A stretch of DNA of 36,456 nt from Paracoccaceae bacterium (lineage in GTDB: Bacteria; Pseudomonadota; Alphaproteobacteria; Rhodobacterales; Rhodobacteraceae): contig SKUV01000260.1 in assembly GCA_007129775.1 (NCBI GenBank), positions 1 to 36,456 on the forward strand, given 5' to 3'. The notes beneath the pieces were generated by a model that made no database searches, had not been told where the DNA came from, and saw only the letters and a program-made list of their open reading frames with translations. Both the position numbers and the translations under genes were made by a program. Below are positions 1 through 7,551 of this stretch, piece by piece. Each line of letters begins with the position of its first letter. Within the stretch, counting starts at the first letter, position 1.

Positions 1-33
1 GGAGCCTGCCCCGGAGCCTGCCCCGGAGCCTGA
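1..33. repeat. 12-bp direct repeat at window edge, possibly the end of a truncated gene
   Basis: The unit ggagcctgcccc occurs twice in full and a third time in part (positions 1, 13 and 25). Read from base 2 it encodes alternating Glu-Pro-Ala-Pro, and read from base 1 it ends in a TGA at 31-33. This could be the C-terminal end of a plus-strand gene cut by the window edge, but I cannot tell which frame is used. The complement of the repeat core (gcaggctcc) recurs at 89-97, so a long-loop hairpin just past the aminotransferase stop is possible. Nothing else is identifiable in 34-98. Confidence 0.4.
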
Positions 34-98
34 CGCGGCGTTCACCGGGCCGGCGGGAATTGCACCATTGCGAAGGCGTGGCGCCGCCGCAGGCTCCC

Positions 99-1214
99 TT
101 AGCGCCCGTCCCGGGCGTCTGACAGCGCGCCGGGCAGGGCGTCTGCGAACGCATCCAGATCTGCTGGCGTGCCGGCGCTCACCCTGATGCAGCGGTCGAG
201 CGGCGCGACCCCGGGCATCCGCACGAATATGTCGCGCGCCATCAGCCCGCGCAGCACGGCGCGCGCGAAATCCCCGTCACGGCCGCAATCCATCGTCACG
301 AAATTGGTGGCCGACGGCAGCGCGGCCAGCCCGTGCCCCTCTGCGATCCCGGCCAGCCGACCGCGCGCGCTGGCGACCCGCTTCTGCACCTGCGCCAACC
401 AGTCGGCATCCTGCAACGCCGCCAGCGCCCCGGCCTGACTGATGCGGGAAATGCCGAAATGGTTGCGCACCTTGTCGAAAGCCGCGATCAGTGGGGCCGT
501 GCCGATGGCATAGCCCACCCGGGCGCCGGCCAGCCCGTGCGCCTTGGAAAAGGTACGCAGCCGGATCACGCGCGGATCTTCCGGCGTCAGGGGCGGGATC
601 GTGCCCGCCGGCGCGAATTCGCAATAGGCCTCGTCGAGCAGCAACAGCGTGCCCGGCGGCATGTTGTCGATCATCGCGCCGATGGTGGCCGCGCTGTGCC
701 AACTCCCCATCGGGTTGTCGGGGTTCGAAAGATAGAGAATCCGGGCGCGCACCGCCGCAGCGGCCTCGATCAGCGCCTCGGGGTCTTCGTGATCGTCACG
801 AAACGGAACGCGGTGCAGCACCCCTCCGAAGCCCGCCACATGGTAGTCGAAGGTCGGATAGGCCCCCGCCGAGGTGACGACCGCGTCGCCCGGCTCCACC
901 AGCAGCCGCACGAGGTTGCCCAAGAGCCCGTCGATCCCCTCGCCAAGGGTGATGTTGGCGGGATCGATGCCGTGATGGGCGGCCAGTGCGGAGCGCAGAT
1001 CGTGGTTTTCGCTGTCGCCATACATCCATGCCTCGGCGGCAGCCGCGCGCATGGCGGCGATGGCGCCGGGCGCGGGGCCGAAGACGCTTTCATTCGCGCC
1101 CAGACGCGCCCGGAACCGCCGGCCCGAGGCGCGCATATGCGCTTCTGGCCCGACGAAGGGCACAGTCGCGGGCAGATCGGCGACGATACGGGTGAACCTT
1201 GGCGCATGGGGCAT
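99..1214 (-). CDS. HisC-like PLP-dependent aminotransferase
   Basis: A fold-type I aminotransferase of the histidinol-phosphate aminotransferase group, 371 aa, full length for the family. Visible features: ANES near 40-43, the GEGIDGLL loop near 91, YLSNPDNPMG (161-170) with the conserved Asn residues, LLDEAYCEF (192-200) with the PLP-nitrogen Asp, and TFSKAHGLAGARVG (221-234) with the Schiff-base Lys224 and phosphate-binding Arg. A C-terminal CIRVSAGT supplies the substrate-carboxylate Arg. The family converts imidazole-acetol phosphate plus glutamate to histidinol phosphate, but many paralogues act on aromatic or other amino acids. No his genes are adjacent, so the substrate is open and I give no symbol. 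Start is the ATG at 1214. It diverges from the response regulator across about 287 bp in which I see no confident promoter. Confidence 0.85.
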   Translation of the reverse strand: MPHAPRFTRIVADLPATVPFVGPEAHMRASGRRFRARLGANESVFGPAPGAIAAMRAAAAEAWMYGDSENHDLRSALAAHHGIDPANITLGEGIDGLLGNLVRLLVEPGDAVVTSAGAYPTFDYHVAGFGGVLHRVPFRDDHEDPEALIEAAAAVRARILYLSNPDNPMGSWHSAATIGAMIDNMPPGTLLLLDEAYCEFAPAGTIPPLTPEDPRVIRLRTFSKAHGLAGARVGYAIGTAPLIAAFDKVRNHFGISRISQAGALAALQDADWLAQVQKRVASARGRLAGIAEGHGLAALPSATNFVTMDCGRDGDFARAVLRGLMARDIFVRMPGVAPLDRCIRVSAGTPADLDAFADALPGALSDARDGR

Positions 1215-1501
1215 GGTCGGGCTTTTCCTGTCTCTGCCCGGCGGCGCCGGGCCTGTTTTCGCTCTGCGGCCGCCATAGTCAATTCGGGGCCAGAATACGA
1301 GGCCCGAGCCGCGACCGGGGCAATGTCCCGCTGACAGGCTGACGCGAAGTTACCCGCCGGGGTGCGACAAATGCGCCAACTTCCTCTGGTGTCGGGCCCT
1401 CACTTCCCATATTCCACCTGTTGTTCACGGCGGCGCCTTGCCGCCGGCCCGCACTGCTGAACTGCACCTGGCGCCGGGGAACCACCGGCTTCGTCATCGT
1501 G

Positions 1502-2116
1502 ATGGACAAGACCACCCTGCGGCTACTGATCGCCGACGACCATGAACTGGTTCTGGACACGCTTGCGCATTTTCTGAATGCGCAGGACGGTATCTCCGTC
1601 ACCACCGCGCAATCGCAGCCCGAAGTGCTGGAGCGGATCGCCCAGGATCCGCCATTCGACCTTGTGGTGCTGGATTACCAGATGCCGGGGATGGACGGGC
1701 TCGACGGGCTTACAGCGACGCTGTCTGCAAGCCCGGCACGGGTTGCTGTCATGTCCGGCAGCACCGGTTGGCCGCTGATCGAGCGGGCGCTTGAGCGCGG
1801 CGCCCATGGCTTCATCCCCAAGACCCTGCCGGCGCAATCATTCCTCGACGCCGTGCGCCGCATCGTCGCCGGCGAGGTTCATGTGCCGGCCGAGGGCCTG
1901 ACGAGTGCCGGCCCGCAGGAGGCCGCCGCCTTCAAGCCCGTGGAACTGGATGTGCTGATACATCTGTGCGAGGGCCGGCCGAACAAGGCGATCGCCCATG
2001 CGCTCGGACTGACCGAAGTCACGGTCAAGATGCATGTGAAATCGATCTGCGGAAAACTGGGCGCGGCCAACCGGACCCAGGCGGTGATCATCGCCAAACG
2101 CGAGCACATCATCTGA
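1502..2116 (+). CDS. Orphan NarL/FixJ-type response regulator
   Basis: Two-domain response regulator of 204 aa from the ATG at 1502. The receiver domain spans about 6-125: acidic pair D12/D13, phospho-acceptor D58 in VVLDYQMPGMDG, the switch Ser at about 85 (VMSGS) and Lys107 (PKTLPA). A LuxR-type HTH follows at 148-204, with LTEVTVKMHVKSICGKLGA matching the recognition helix and NRTQA. The reading frame is open upstream to an ATG at 1421, but that extension is Cys/Arg-rich and unlike a receiver domain, so 1502 is preferred. No clear Shine-Dalgarno precedes it, so it may start on the GTG-ATG pair or be leaderless. No sensor kinase is adjacent, which makes it an orphan by context. Targets unknown. 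Confidence 0.88.
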   Translation: MDKTTLRLLIADDHELVLDTLAHFLNAQDGISVTTAQSQPEVLERIAQDPPFDLVVLDYQMPGMDGLDGLTATLSASPARVAVMSGSTGWPLIERALERGAHGFIPKTLPAQSFLDAVRRIVAGEVHVPAEGLTSAGPQEAAAFKPVELDVLIHLCEGRPNKAIAHALGLTEVTVKMHVKSICGKLGAANRTQAVIIAKREHII

Positions 2117-2122
2117 AGCGGC

Positions 2123-2142
2123 GGGCCGCAGCGCCGCGGCCC
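2123..2142 (+). terminator. Possible terminator hairpin after the response regulator
   Basis: Arms gggccgc and gcggccc (7 bp) around a 6-nt loop start 7 bases past the response regulator stop. There is no T-run, so this is a weak or Rho-assisted terminator at best. The rest of 2143-2312, between convergent genes, shows nothing I can identify. Confidence 0.35.
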
Positions 2143-2312
2143 TGAAAGCCGTCCGCGCCATCGCAACACGAGCGCTGCTTCGCGGCGGTCACCGGGCAGG
2201 CCGGGAGTGGGCGTTGCAATGTTGGCAAGCCGCTGATCGAAAGCATCGGCTGCGCAGGAACACCGATGCGCCCAACGTCACGGCGGCAAGGCCCTGCACC
2301 AGGCTTCCGGCC

Positions 2313-3338
2313 TCAGCGCGCGGCGCCGCCGAAGCCATCCCGCCATTCGGCCCGGCGTGCCCAGACCTCTGCCCAGATCGCCGCCTGTTCCGCCAGACGT
2401 TCCGAGCGGCGCAGCCGGGCACCGAGCCCGTAGCCGATACGCCGCGACAAGGGCCAGAGCCGGAACAGCCACAGCCCGGCAGCGCGGCTGCGGCGCGGGA
2501 AGTGCCGCGCGATAAGTTCCATCTTGGCGCGCATCAGCCGCACCACCTTGTCCGACCGCACCGCCTGACTGGCGCCGCCGTGGTGGATGATCGTGGCCTC
2601 GGGCGTCACCATCGGGCGCGCGCCCAGCGCGGCAGCGCGCAGGCACAGATCCACCTCTTCGCCATACATGGTGAAGGCGGGATCGAACCCGCCCAGACTG
2701 TCCCAGAACTCGCGCCGGATCAGCAGAAAACACCCCGTGACGATATCGACACTGCGGACAGTGTCCCGGGGCCAGTCACCGTAGAATTCCGAATTGAAAA
2801 GCGCCGAGCCCCGGAAAACCCGGTTGAGCCCCGTCACCCGGCAGAACACCGACCAGAGCGTCATCCGCGCAAAGCACGAGGTCGGGTTCAGCGTGCCATC
2901 GGCGTAAAGCGTGCGGCCGCCCCAGATGCCGGCTTGCGGGTGGGCGCGGGCAAAGGCCATGACCCGGTCGATCGCGCCCCCCAGCACCACGGTATCGGGG
3001 TTCAGCAGCAACAGCCACGGCGCCCGGGTATGGGCGAGAGCGATCTCATGCGCCGGCCCGAAGCCGTGGTTCACCTCCTCGCGGATCAGGCGGATATCGG
3101 GATGGGCCCGGGCGATGGCCTCGGCCGAGCCGTCGGTGGAGGCATTGTCCACGACGATGATCTCGTGCGGCAAGCGGGTCTCGGAACGTGCCGAGGCGAT
3201 GGCCGCGAGCGTCATCTCGCGCGTGTTGAAGCTGATGATGATGATCGCAAGATCGGGGGTTTCGCCGGGGCGGGGCGCCGGCTCTGCACCCGCCGCCGGG
3301 GCGGTTCTGGCCGCTGTCTGCGCGGTCTGCTCCGTCAT
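2313..3338 (-). CDS. Family 2 glycosyltransferase (rhamnosyltransferase-like)
   Basis: GT-A fold transferase of 341 aa. After a Pro/Ala-rich N-terminus (1-28), the GT2 core begins at AIIIISFNTRE (31-41). It continues with VVDNASTDGS (62-71), the NHGFGPAHE loop (90-98), LLNPDT (111-116, the DXD-equivalent metal/nucleotide motif) and GEEVDLCLRA (226-235) with the catalytic-base acidic residues. These features fit the subgroup that transfers rhamnose or similar sugars to cell-surface glycans; the actual sugar cannot be read. The start is the ATG at 3338: GGAGGGAGCCTGCC lies directly upstream, and the ATG overlaps the previous gene's TGA (ATGA), implying translational coupling. In-frame sequence upstream to 3443 is read-through of the neighbour's frame. 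It is the last gene of a three-gene minus-strand operon. Confidence 0.87.
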   Translation of the reverse strand: MTEQTAQTAARTAPAAGAEPAPRPGETPDLAIIIISFNTREMTLAAIASARSETRLPHEIIVVDNASTDGSAEAIARAHPDIRLIREEVNHGFGPAHEIALAHTRAPWLLLLNPDTVVLGGAIDRVMAFARAHPQAGIWGGRTLYADGTLNPTSCFARMTLWSVFCRVTGLNRVFRGSALFNSEFYGDWPRDTVRSVDIVTGCFLLIRREFWDSLGGFDPAFTMYGEEVDLCLRAAALGARPMVTPEATIIHHGGASQAVRSDKVVRLMRAKMELIARHFPRRSRAAGLWLFRLWPLSRRIGYGLGARLRRSERLAEQAAIWAEVWARRAEWRDGFGGAAR

Positions 3339-4312
3339 GGCAGGCTCCCTCCGCCTTTGCGCCAGCCCTCGGCAAGGGCGCGGCGATCGGCCCCGAAGGC
3401 CAGTTGCAGCATCCGCCGGGCGCGATGCAGCCGGATTCGCCACAGCACGCCAAAGGCGGCCAGCCGCTGGTCGCGCCCGCTCAGCCGGTCGCTGCGCGCG
3501 ATGCGCAGCGCCTCAGGCAGGGGCGAGGCGGCGACGGCCAGCGCCCGCAGACCCCAGCGCAGCCATGCCCCCGCACCCCGGACCTGCGCGAAATCATGGG
3601 CCACCACCCGGTCCCATTTCCGCGCCAGTTCGGCAAGGCTCATTCGCGCCGGTGTCAGGATCAGTGCATCGGGCAGATAGGCCATAGGGATACCCAGCGC
3701 ATGGGCGCGCTGGCCCCAGTCGCGATCTTCGGCCATGTCGAGCCCGCAAAAGCCGCCCACACGGCCGAAGACTTCGGCCCGCATGGCGAGGTTGAGCGTC
3801 GCCGCATAGCGGTCGCGCCGGATATAGAGCGACTGGCGGTAGCCATAGACCATCTCGAAGGCCTCGATCGCATCGGGCCGCGGCCCGCGCAGGGCGATCC
3901 CCACCGCCCCGCCGATCACCGGCGCGGCATCCGGGCGGGCGAAATGTCGGGCGATGGCCGCGATCCAGCCGGGATCGGCGATACCGTCGGAATCGGTGAA
4001 GGCCAGCACCCCGCCCCGCGCCACCGCGGCGCCGGCATTGCGCGCGGGCCCCGGGCCGGGCTCGGGCTGTGACACGACGCGCAGGCCGGGACGGCCGAGA
4101 ATCGTCGCCGGCAGCGGTGCGCGCGAGCCGTTGTCGGCCACGATCACCTCGACGCGCACTCCGTGGGCCTCCTGCGCCTCCAGACTGTCCAGAAGCCGCG
4201 CCAGCGCCTCTGGCTGGTCCAGATGGGGCACGATAACGCTGATGTCAGGCGCTTCCGCGCCAACAGGCGGGGCCGGTTCGCTTGGGGCCGGTTCGCTTGG
4301 GGCCGGTGTCAT
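3335..4312 (-). CDS. Family 2 glycosyltransferase
   Basis: GT2 enzyme of 325 aa. Residues 2-16 are PAPSEP repeats encoded by a 15-bp tandem repeat. The core starts at ISVIVPHLDQ (24-33), then VEVIVADNGS (54-63), PGPARNAGA (88-96), the metal-binding DSDG (107-110) and AEDRDWGQRA (194-203) with the ED catalytic pair. A basic C-terminal region follows (about 230-325) with no convincing membrane span. It sits between the methyltransferase (9-bp gap) and the second GT2 (4-bp ATGA overlap), so the three are probably co-transcribed and act on the same surface glycan. Donor and acceptor sugars are not deducible. Start ATG at 4312 has only a weak upstream purine stretch. Confidence 0.87.
   Translation of the reverse strand: MTPAPSEPAPSEPAPPVGAEAPDISVIVPHLDQPEALARLLDSLEAQEAHGVRVEVIVADNGSRAPLPATILGRPGLRVVSQPEPGPGPARNAGAAVARGGVLAFTDSDGIADPGWIAAIARHFARPDAAPVIGGAVGIALRGPRPDAIEAFEMVYGYRQSLYIRRDRYAATLNLAMRAEVFGRVGGFCGLDMAEDRDWGQRAHALGIPMAYLPDALILTPARMSLAELARKWDRVVAHDFAQVRGAGAWLRWGLRALAVAASPLPEALRIARSDRLSGRDQRLAAFGVLWRIRLHRARRMLQLAFGADRRALAEGWRKGGGSLP
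4271..4307. repeat. 15-bp tandem repeat inside a glycosyltransferase N-terminus
   Basis: ggccggttcgcttgg occurs at 4271-4285 and 4286-4300, with a partial third copy at 4301-4307. It is in frame and encodes the PAPSE repeat next to the start codon. A 15-bp unit changes length without shifting the frame. Confidence 0.8.
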
Positions 4313-4321
4313 GCGAGGGGC

Positions 4322-5122
4322 CTAGCGCGCCGGCTTGCGGCCGATGGGCAGCGCCTCGTGCGGGTTGAGGTGCAGCGCCGCGGCGCGCGCGGTGTCGGCG
4401 ACATAGGGCTCGTAAAGCGCGGCCTCAAAGCCCGCTTCGGCCATCCTGTGCAGGAAATCGTCGCGATCATAGATGCGCACATGATCCCACTGGCCAAAGC
4501 GGCGGTCCTGTTCGGCGGGGTCCGAAATGCCCGGTTCTTCCTCGGTGCCCTTGCCGTCCATCGCGTAGGGCGTAAGCAGCAGCGCCCGCCCGCCGGGCCG
4601 CAGGATGCGGAACAATTCACGAAAAGCGGCGCGGTCGTCGGGGATATGCTCCAGCACATGGCTGCAGATGATGACGTCGAATGACTCGTCGGGGAAGGGG
4701 GCGGCGGTCAGATCGGCCGACTGTATCCCCTCAATATGGCGATAGCGCGCGGCGTCGATATCGGTGGCCACGTAATCCACCTGCGGCTGGCGCCTGAGCC
4801 ACAGGTAAAGCCCGTAATCCGGCGCCACGTGCAGCACCCGCGCGGGCGTCCGGCCGATGCCCGCCTCGGTCGCGAGGTAATACATCATCATCCGTGTGCG
4901 GTCGGCCCCGTGGCAGACCGGGCAGCGGTCACGCTCGCGCCGCATCCCGCCGACGACCTTGCGCGCCTCCAGCACCTCCGCGCCGCCGCCATGGGCGCGG
5001 TATTCTCGGATACTGCTCTGACACAGGGGGCAGCGATGGGCGGCGCCGTAGAAAAGCGCCTTGCGCAGCCCGAACCGCACGGGCTGGGGCAGGATGTTGG
5101 TGAAGGTTCGTAAACGGGCCAT
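4322..5122 (-). CDS. SAM-dependent methyltransferase with a Cys4 zinc-ribbon-like segment
   Basis: 266 aa from the ATG at 5122, which has GGAGCGAG upstream. An in-frame TTG at 5173 is possible but less likely. The N-terminal part has two CxxC pairs, CPLC (31-34) and CPVC (67-70), probably binding zinc. A class I methyltransferase domain follows: VLHVAPDYGLY (97-107, SAM loop variant), YVATDID (118-124), SADLTAAPF (136-143), FDVIICSHVLEHIPDD (149-164) and LRPGGRALLLTPY (175-187). This family often sits in polysaccharide loci. As first gene of the operon with two GT2 enzymes it probably methylates a sugar or glycan intermediate, but the substrate is inferred from context only. Length and domain order look intact. 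Confidence 0.8.
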   Translation of the reverse strand: MARLRTFTNILPQPVRFGLRKALFYGAAHRCPLCQSSIREYRAHGGGAEVLEARKVVGGMRRERDRCPVCHGADRTRMMMYYLATEAGIGRTPARVLHVAPDYGLYLWLRRQPQVDYVATDIDAARYRHIEGIQSADLTAAPFPDESFDVIICSHVLEHIPDDRAAFRELFRILRPGGRALLLTPYAMDGKGTEEEPGISDPAEQDRRFGQWDHVRIYDRDDFLHRMAEAGFEAALYEPYVADTARAAALHLNPHEALPIGRKPAR

Positions 5123-5233
5123 GGGTCTCGCTCCGGTCGGATCGGGCGCAGAAAGCCGGAGCAAGGTGATCAAATTATGTCGGAACTGGGGGGATACGGC
5201 GAAGTCGCGTCCGGCCCGGTCATACTTCCCCGG

Positions 5234-5989
5234 TCATACTTCGGGCGCCACGCGGTAGTGATAGGCGGTGACCTCTGTCATGCCCAGCCCCTCGTAAAGG
5301 CCGCGCGCGGCCGCGTTCTGCTCGGTCACCGCAAGGGCGAGCCACGCCGCCCCCTCGCCCGCGGCCCAGTCGGCGGCGCCCTGCATCAGGTTGCGCGCCG
5401 CGCCCTTGCGCTGCAGCGCCGGTGCGACCTGCATCGCATGCAGCATGGCAATACGCCCGTGGCATGCGACAAAGGCCACCCCCGCCGGGCGATCGGAGAT
5501 GCGCGCCAGAAGCGCGGTCTTCGGCCCGGTCACCCGCGCCATCACCGCCTGCCGCGCGTCCCCGATGCCATGGTCGGCCCAGATCCGGCGCTGGATCGCC
5601 AGCGGCGGCCAGAGCGGAAAATAGCGCAGCCCCGCCGGTTCCTCCGACCGCAAGTGGCCCACCGGCGCGGCAAGCAGGATCGTCGGGTCATGCCGGGCAT
5701 AGCCCCGCGCCGCCAGCAGATCATCGAGCGCGCCATCCCACGGGCAGGCCCCGGACCGCAACCGGAAGACCGGCCGCCGCCCCGCCGCGCGCAGCGCCGC
5801 CTCTGCCGCATCAAGCGCGCCCTCATCCGCCGGCGCCTCGGCCGTGGCGGCCGTTACCCGCCCGCCGCCGCCTTCAGCGCCCTCGCGCAGGGCGAAGGGT
5901 CCGATCCTGCGCACTGCTTCCGGGGGCCAAGTGGCGTCCAGCGCGGCGATGTATTCGGCCGGGGCAGGCGGGTCGGGCGAAGCGGTCAC
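5234..5989 (-). CDS. GNAT-family N-acetyltransferase
   Basis: 251 aa. The N-terminal 100 residues are a weakly conserved Ala/Arg-rich lobe. The second half is a GNAT domain: AGVAFVACHGRIAMLHAMQVAP (169-190, beta4), LQRKGAARNLMQGA (192-205, the acetyl-CoA pyrophosphate loop with a QxxGxA-type motif) and VTEQNAAARGLYEGLGM (221-237, the usual C-terminal NxxAxxLYxxxGF-like motif). Start is GTG at 5989, overlapping the TGA of the CinA-like gene upstream (GTGA), so the two are translationally coupled. Acceptor substrate unknown; the coupling does not reveal it. Confidence 0.82.
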   Translation of the reverse strand: MTASPDPPAPAEYIAALDATWPPEAVRRIGPFALREGAEGGGGRVTAATAEAPADEGALDAAEAALRAAGRRPVFRLRSGACPWDGALDDLLAARGYARHDPTILLAAPVGHLRSEEPAGLRYFPLWPPLAIQRRIWADHGIGDARQAVMARVTGPKTALLARISDRPAGVAFVACHGRIAMLHAMQVAPALQRKGAARNLMQGAADWAAGEGAAWLALAVTEQNAAARGLYEGLGMTEVTAYHYRVAPEV

Positions 5990-6720
5990 CGCCGCACATC
6001 CTCGGGAAACATCGCGGCCAGCCGCAGGATCGCGGCATCCACCGCGGCCCGGTCCTCGCCCCGGATGACGATCTGGGCGCCGAGCACGCCGTCACGCTGA
6101 AACGGGTAGGACCCCATGGACAGGCCCGGAAACTCGCGCGCCAGGCCACTCAACGGCGTGGCGATCTCGCCCTCGCCGCGCTCGATCCGCAGGCTCTGGG
6201 AATAGAGCGGCGTGCCCCCGGTCAGCCCCGGCAGGACAGAGGCGAGCATGGCCTCGAAAATCGCCGGCACCCCGGCCATCACATGGACATTGCCGATGCT
6301 GAAGCCCGGCGCCGCCGAAATCGGATTGTCGATCAGGCAGGCGCCCTCGGGGATGCGGGCCATGCGCAGCCGCGCGGCGTTCAGCTCCCCCCCGCTGCGT
6401 TCGTAATGCTGTTCCAGCAGGGCGCGGGCATCGTCGCGCACATCGATCGCCACGCCGAAGGCGGCGGCCACGGCATCGGCGGTGATGTCGTCATGGGTCG
6501 GCCCGATCCCGCCCGAGGTGAAGACATGCGCCCATTTATCCCGCAACGCGTTCAGCGCTGCCGCGATGGCATCGTGATCGTCGGGCACGATGCGGACCTC
6601 GCACAAATCGATCCCGTGGCGTGACAGCGCGCCGGCCAGATGGTGCATGTTGGCATCGCGCGTGCGGCCCGACAGGATCTCGTCGCCGATCACCAGCATG
6701 GCGGCGGTGGGGTTGGGCAT
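5986..6720 (-). CDS. CinA/MoaB-type molybdopterin-binding domain protein
   Basis: 244 aa, corresponding to the N-terminal domain of CinA (competence/damage-inducible protein A). AAMLVIGDEILSGRTRDAN (6-24) and FTSGGIGPTHDDITADAVA (67-85) are the hallmark motifs of the MoaB/MogA-like fold. The C-terminal amidohydrolase domain of full CinA (nicotinamide-nucleotide deamidase) is absent, as in the common short alphaproteobacterial form. Related proteins bind molybdopterin or hydrolyse ADP-ribose and other nucleotide pyrophosphates; which applies here is not visible. ATG at 6720 is preceded by GAGGAGCG. It diverges from sfsA across 80 bp and is coupled to the GNAT gene downstream. Confidence 0.85.
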   Translation of the reverse strand: MPNPTAAMLVIGDEILSGRTRDANMHHLAGALSRHGIDLCEVRIVPDDHDAIAAALNALRDKWAHVFTSGGIGPTHDDITADAVAAAFGVAIDVRDDARALLEQHYERSGGELNAARLRMARIPEGACLIDNPISAAPGFSIGNVHVMAGVPAIFEAMLASVLPGLTGGTPLYSQSLRIERGEGEIATPLSGLAREFPGLSMGSYPFQRDGVLGAQIVIRGEDRAAVDAAILRLAAMFPEDVRR

Positions 6721-6800
6721 GGTCTTCGCGCTCCTCGTCGGATTTCCGGTCTGGCCGGGCGGCTTGCCGCGCTGGCTCCGGTTTTCTATAGGTCCGGGCG

Positions 6801-7532
6801 ATGCGCTTTCAAACCCCCCTCGTGCCCGCGCGGCTGATCCGCCGCTACAAGCGATTTCTTTGCGATATGGTGCTGGAGGCGACGGGGCAGGAGGTCACCG
6901 CCCATTGCCCCAACCCCGGGGCCATGATCGGGCTGGCGGAGCCGGGCCTGCGCTGCTGGCTGGAGCCCAATGACGACCCCAGGCGCAAGCTGCGCTTTGC
7001 ATGGCGGCTGGTGGACCTGCCGGGCGGCCACCGCGCCGGCATCGACGCGACACTGCCCAACCGGCTGGTGGCCGGGGCGCTGCAGGCCGGGCGCATCGCC
7101 GAGCTGACAGGATATGCCGACATCCGTGCCGAGGTGCGCTATGGCGCGCGCTCGCGGGTGGATTTCCTGCTGTCGGGCGGCGCGGGGCCGCCGGTCTGGC
7201 TGGAGGTCAAGAACGTCCATCTGCGCCGCGGCGATGACTGGGCCGAGTTTCCCGATTGCGTCACTGCGCGCGGCACGCGCCACCTGCGGGAGCTGGCGCA
7301 GCGCGTGGCGGCGGGCGATCGGGCGGTTATGCTCTATGTGGTGCAACGCAGCGATTGCGCGCGACTGCGCATCGCCGGCGATCTCGACCCTGCATATGCC
7401 ACCGCCTTCGACGCAGCCCGCGCCGACGGGGTCGAAATGCTGGCCTATGGCACCACGCTCTCGCCGCAGGGCGTGGCAATTGCCGGGCCGATTGCGGTCG
7501 ATCCGGGCCCGCAACACATCCCGCCGGCGTGA
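6801..7532 (+). CDS. sfsA: SfsA, DNA/RNA nuclease-like sugar fermentation stimulation protein
   Basis: 243 aa, the normal family length. The N-terminal OB-like part carries LIRRYKRFLCDM (12-23) and AHCPNPGAMIGL (34-45), a form of the family CPNTGxM signature with Pro for Thr. The C-terminal half resembles a PD-(D/E)xK fold, with SRVDFLL (117-123) and VWLEVKNVHLR (131-141) supplying the Asp and ExK residues. In E. coli SfsA was linked to maltose metabolism and binds DNA; its biochemical role is poorly defined. Start ATG at 6801. It converges on the phosphate transporter with a strong inverted repeat at the junction. Confidence 0.92.
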   Translation: MRFQTPLVPARLIRRYKRFLCDMVLEATGQEVTAHCPNPGAMIGLAEPGLRCWLEPNDDPRRKLRFAWRLVDLPGGHRAGIDATLPNRLVAGALQAGRIAELTGYADIRAEVRYGARSRVDFLLSGGAGPPVWLEVKNVHLRRGDDWAEFPDCVTARGTRHLRELAQRVAAGDRAVMLYVVQRSDCARLRIAGDLDPAYATAFDAARADGVEMLAYGTTLSPQGVAIAGPIAVDPGPQHIPPA

Positions 7533-7547
7533 CACCGCACGCCGGCG
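7522..7547. terminator. Bidirectional hairpin between sfsA and the phosphate transporter
   Basis: A perfect 10-bp inverted repeat (cgccggcgtg / cacgccggcg) with a 6-nt loop spans the sfsA stop codon and ends 4 bases before the pit stop. Its symmetry and place between convergent genes suggest it ends or insulates both transcripts. There is no T-run on either side. Confidence 0.5.
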
Positions 7548-7551
7548 CAGG

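Noticed and set aside
2214..3680. 488-codon plus-strand open frame opposite the glycosyltransferase
   Set aside because: It is the antisense shadow of a clear GT2 gene in GC-rich DNA: composition is dominated by Arg, Pro, His and Gln, with no domain motifs.
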